From: CALACW01 sp002431305 | GTDB lineage: Bacteria; Bacillota; Clostridia; Oscillospirales; Acutalibacteraceae | Assembly (NCBI GenBank): GCA_937890355.1 | Contig: CALACW010000105.1 | Span: 1 to 6,592 of the forward strand | Direction: 5' to 3' | DNA length: 6,592 bases | Shown: positions 5,400-6,592 of the stretch, piece after piece | How positions within the stretch are numbered: position 1 is the stretch's first letter | Layout of the letters: every line of letters starts with the position of its first letter | Translations under genes and position numbers: made by a program | The notes under the pieces: model-generated | Databases searched by the model: none | The model's input: only the letters and a program-made list of their open reading frames with translations | Told to the model about the DNA's origin: nothing

Positions 5400-6592
5400 A
5401 TGAATTATTATAAAGGTTACGAAATGGTCATAGGACTCGAGGTTCACTGCGAGTTAAAGACCAAAACCAAAATATTCTGCGGCTGTCCCACTTCGTTCGG
5501 AGCCGAACCGAATACGCAGTGCTGTCCGGTCTGCATGGGTATGCCCGGCACGCTTCCCGTTCTTAACGGCAAGGTCGTCGACTACGCTATAAAAGCGGGT
5601 GTTGCGACAAACTGCACGATTGCAAAATATTCGAAACAGGACAGAAAGAATTATTTTTATCCCGATTTGCCCAAGGCTTATCAGATTTCGCAATACGACC
5701 TGCCGTTGTGCGAACACGGCTGGCTCGAAATCGAGAGCGAGGACGGCGCTAAGAAGATAGGAATTACGAGAATTCATATAGAAGAGGACGCGGGCAAGCT
5801 CGTCCACATCCCCGGCAAGGGTACGCTTATCGACTGTAACCGCTGCGGTGTTCCCCTTATCGAAATTGTTTCCGAACCGGACATCAGAAGCGCTGAGGAA
5901 GCCGTCGCTTATATGAAGAAGCTCCGCGCGATTATTCTCTATACGGGCATTTCCGACTGTAAGATGCAGGAGGGCTCGCTCAGATGCGACGTTAACCTCT
6001 CCGTCAGAAAGAAAGGCGAGGAGAAATTCGGCACGAGAACGGAAATGAAGAACTTAAACTCGTTTACGTTCATTCAGAAGGCTATTGAGTACGAATACAA
6101 ACGCCAGGTCGACGAAATCGAGGCGGGCGGAACTATCGTTCAGGAGACGCGCCGTTACGACCAGGCAAGCGGTAAAACGTTTACAATGAGAACAAAAGAG
6201 GACGCGAACGACTACCGTTACTTCCCCGATCCCGACCTTGCGCCGATTATAACTTCGGACGAAAAATTAAAGAAGCTTACCGATTCAATTCCCGAACTTC
6301 CCGACGTAAGAAAGAAATTGTATGTCGAAAAATATTCTCTCACGCCGTATGACGCAGAGCTTATAACGAATGAAATGGAGGTTGCCGACTATTTCGAAAA
6401 GGCTTCAAAGTGCACAAGCTATCATAAGATCCTCGCAAACCTCATTATTTCCGATGTAATGAAACTTCTTGACACGGATTCTTATAATATAAAGATTTCG
6501 CCCGAACACCTCGCTTCAATTGCCGAAATGCTCGGAACGTCGGAGATAAATTCCTCCGTCGGCAAAAAAGTTATCAAGGCTCTCTGGGAGAA
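5400..6592 (+). CDS. gatB: Asp-tRNA(Asn)/Glu-tRNA(Gln) amidotransferase subunit B (3' end cut by window)
   Basis: GatB binds the mischarged tRNA, activates the Asp or Glu side chain with ATP, and transfers the ammonia supplied by GatA. The frame stays open for 397 codons to the window edge. Full GatB proteins are about 475-480 residues, so roughly the last 80 residues (the end of the tRNA-binding tail) are missing. The protein begins MNYYKGYEMVIGLEVHCEL. Visible family features are E14/H16, the zinc-knuckle cysteines C27, C29, C42 and C45 (FCGCPTSFG...CCPVCMGMPG), the HIEEDAGKLVH active-site segment, and the NRCGVPLIEIVSEPD motif. The start at ATG 5400 has AGGAG (5386-5390) nine bases upstream, 22 bases after the gatA stop. 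The truncation is an artefact of the window, not a broken gene. Confidence 0.96.
   Translation, partial: MNYYKGYEMVIGLEVHCELKTKTKIFCGCPTSFGAEPNTQCCPVCMGMPGTLPVLNGKVVDYAIKAGVATNCTIAKYSKQDRKNYFYPDLPKAYQISQYDLPLCEHGWLEIESEDGAKKIGITRIHIEEDAGKLVHIPGKGTLIDCNRCGVPLIEIVSEPDIRSAEEAVAYMKKLRAIILYTGISDCKMQEGSLRCDVNLSVRKKGEEKFGTRTEMKNLNSFTFIQKAIEYEYKRQVDEIEAGGTIVQETRRYDQASGKTFTMRTKEDANDYRYFPDPDLAPIITSDEKLKKLTDSIPELPDVRKKLYVEKYSLTPYDAELITNEMEVADYFEKASKCTSYHKILANLIISDVMKLLDTDSYNIKISPEHLASIAEMLGTSEINSSVGKKVIKALWE

Noticed and set aside
5454..5807. A 117-codon minus-strand open frame
   Set aside because: It is antisense to gatB, whose plus-strand translation has strong family motifs throughout.

Overview
The window looks like chromosomal DNA of an obligately anaerobic Firmicute of class Clostridia. 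The signs are strong Shine-Dalgarno sites, A/T-rich intergenic DNA with consensus sigma-A promoters, an oxygen-defence pair (reverse rubrerythrin and PerR), a T-box riboswitch, and an indirect tRNA-amidation operon. The genus cannot be fixed from this sequence alone.

Left part (1-333): no protein gene is supported. There is a strong rightward promoter (98-125), a short transcribed segment without an ORF that ends at a U-rich hairpin (about 132-227; a candidate small RNA or orphan leader), a leftward hairpin terminator (57-93), and the terminator shared with rubrerythrin (258-300).

Leftward unit (334-1411): perR is followed 48 bases downstream by a reverse rubrerythrin (rubredoxin domain at the N-terminus). 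The perR promoter has consensus spacing. Its -10 box lies in a perfect 10-bp inverted repeat, and a Per-box-like palindrome sits just downstream, so the pair is probably autoregulated and derepressed by peroxide.

Rightward unit (1444-6592, running off the end): a consensus promoter, then a complete T-box leader (about 1480-1800), then aspS-gatC, gatA and gatB. The first gene encodes one polypeptide in which a bacterial-type aspartyl-tRNA synthetase is joined in frame to GatC. GatA and GatB (the latter truncated by the window edge) complete the amidotransferase. Together these enzymes would charge tRNA-Asn with Asp and convert it to Asn-tRNA-Asn. The T-box specifier loop reads GAAC, which contains both GAA (Glu) and AAC (Asn) offset by one base. 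This is the arrangement I recall as the two-codon T-box of the Clostridium acetobutylicum transamidation operon.

The most notable items are the AspRS-GatC fusion, the overlapping-codon T-box, and the ORF-less promoter-terminator unit at the left edge.
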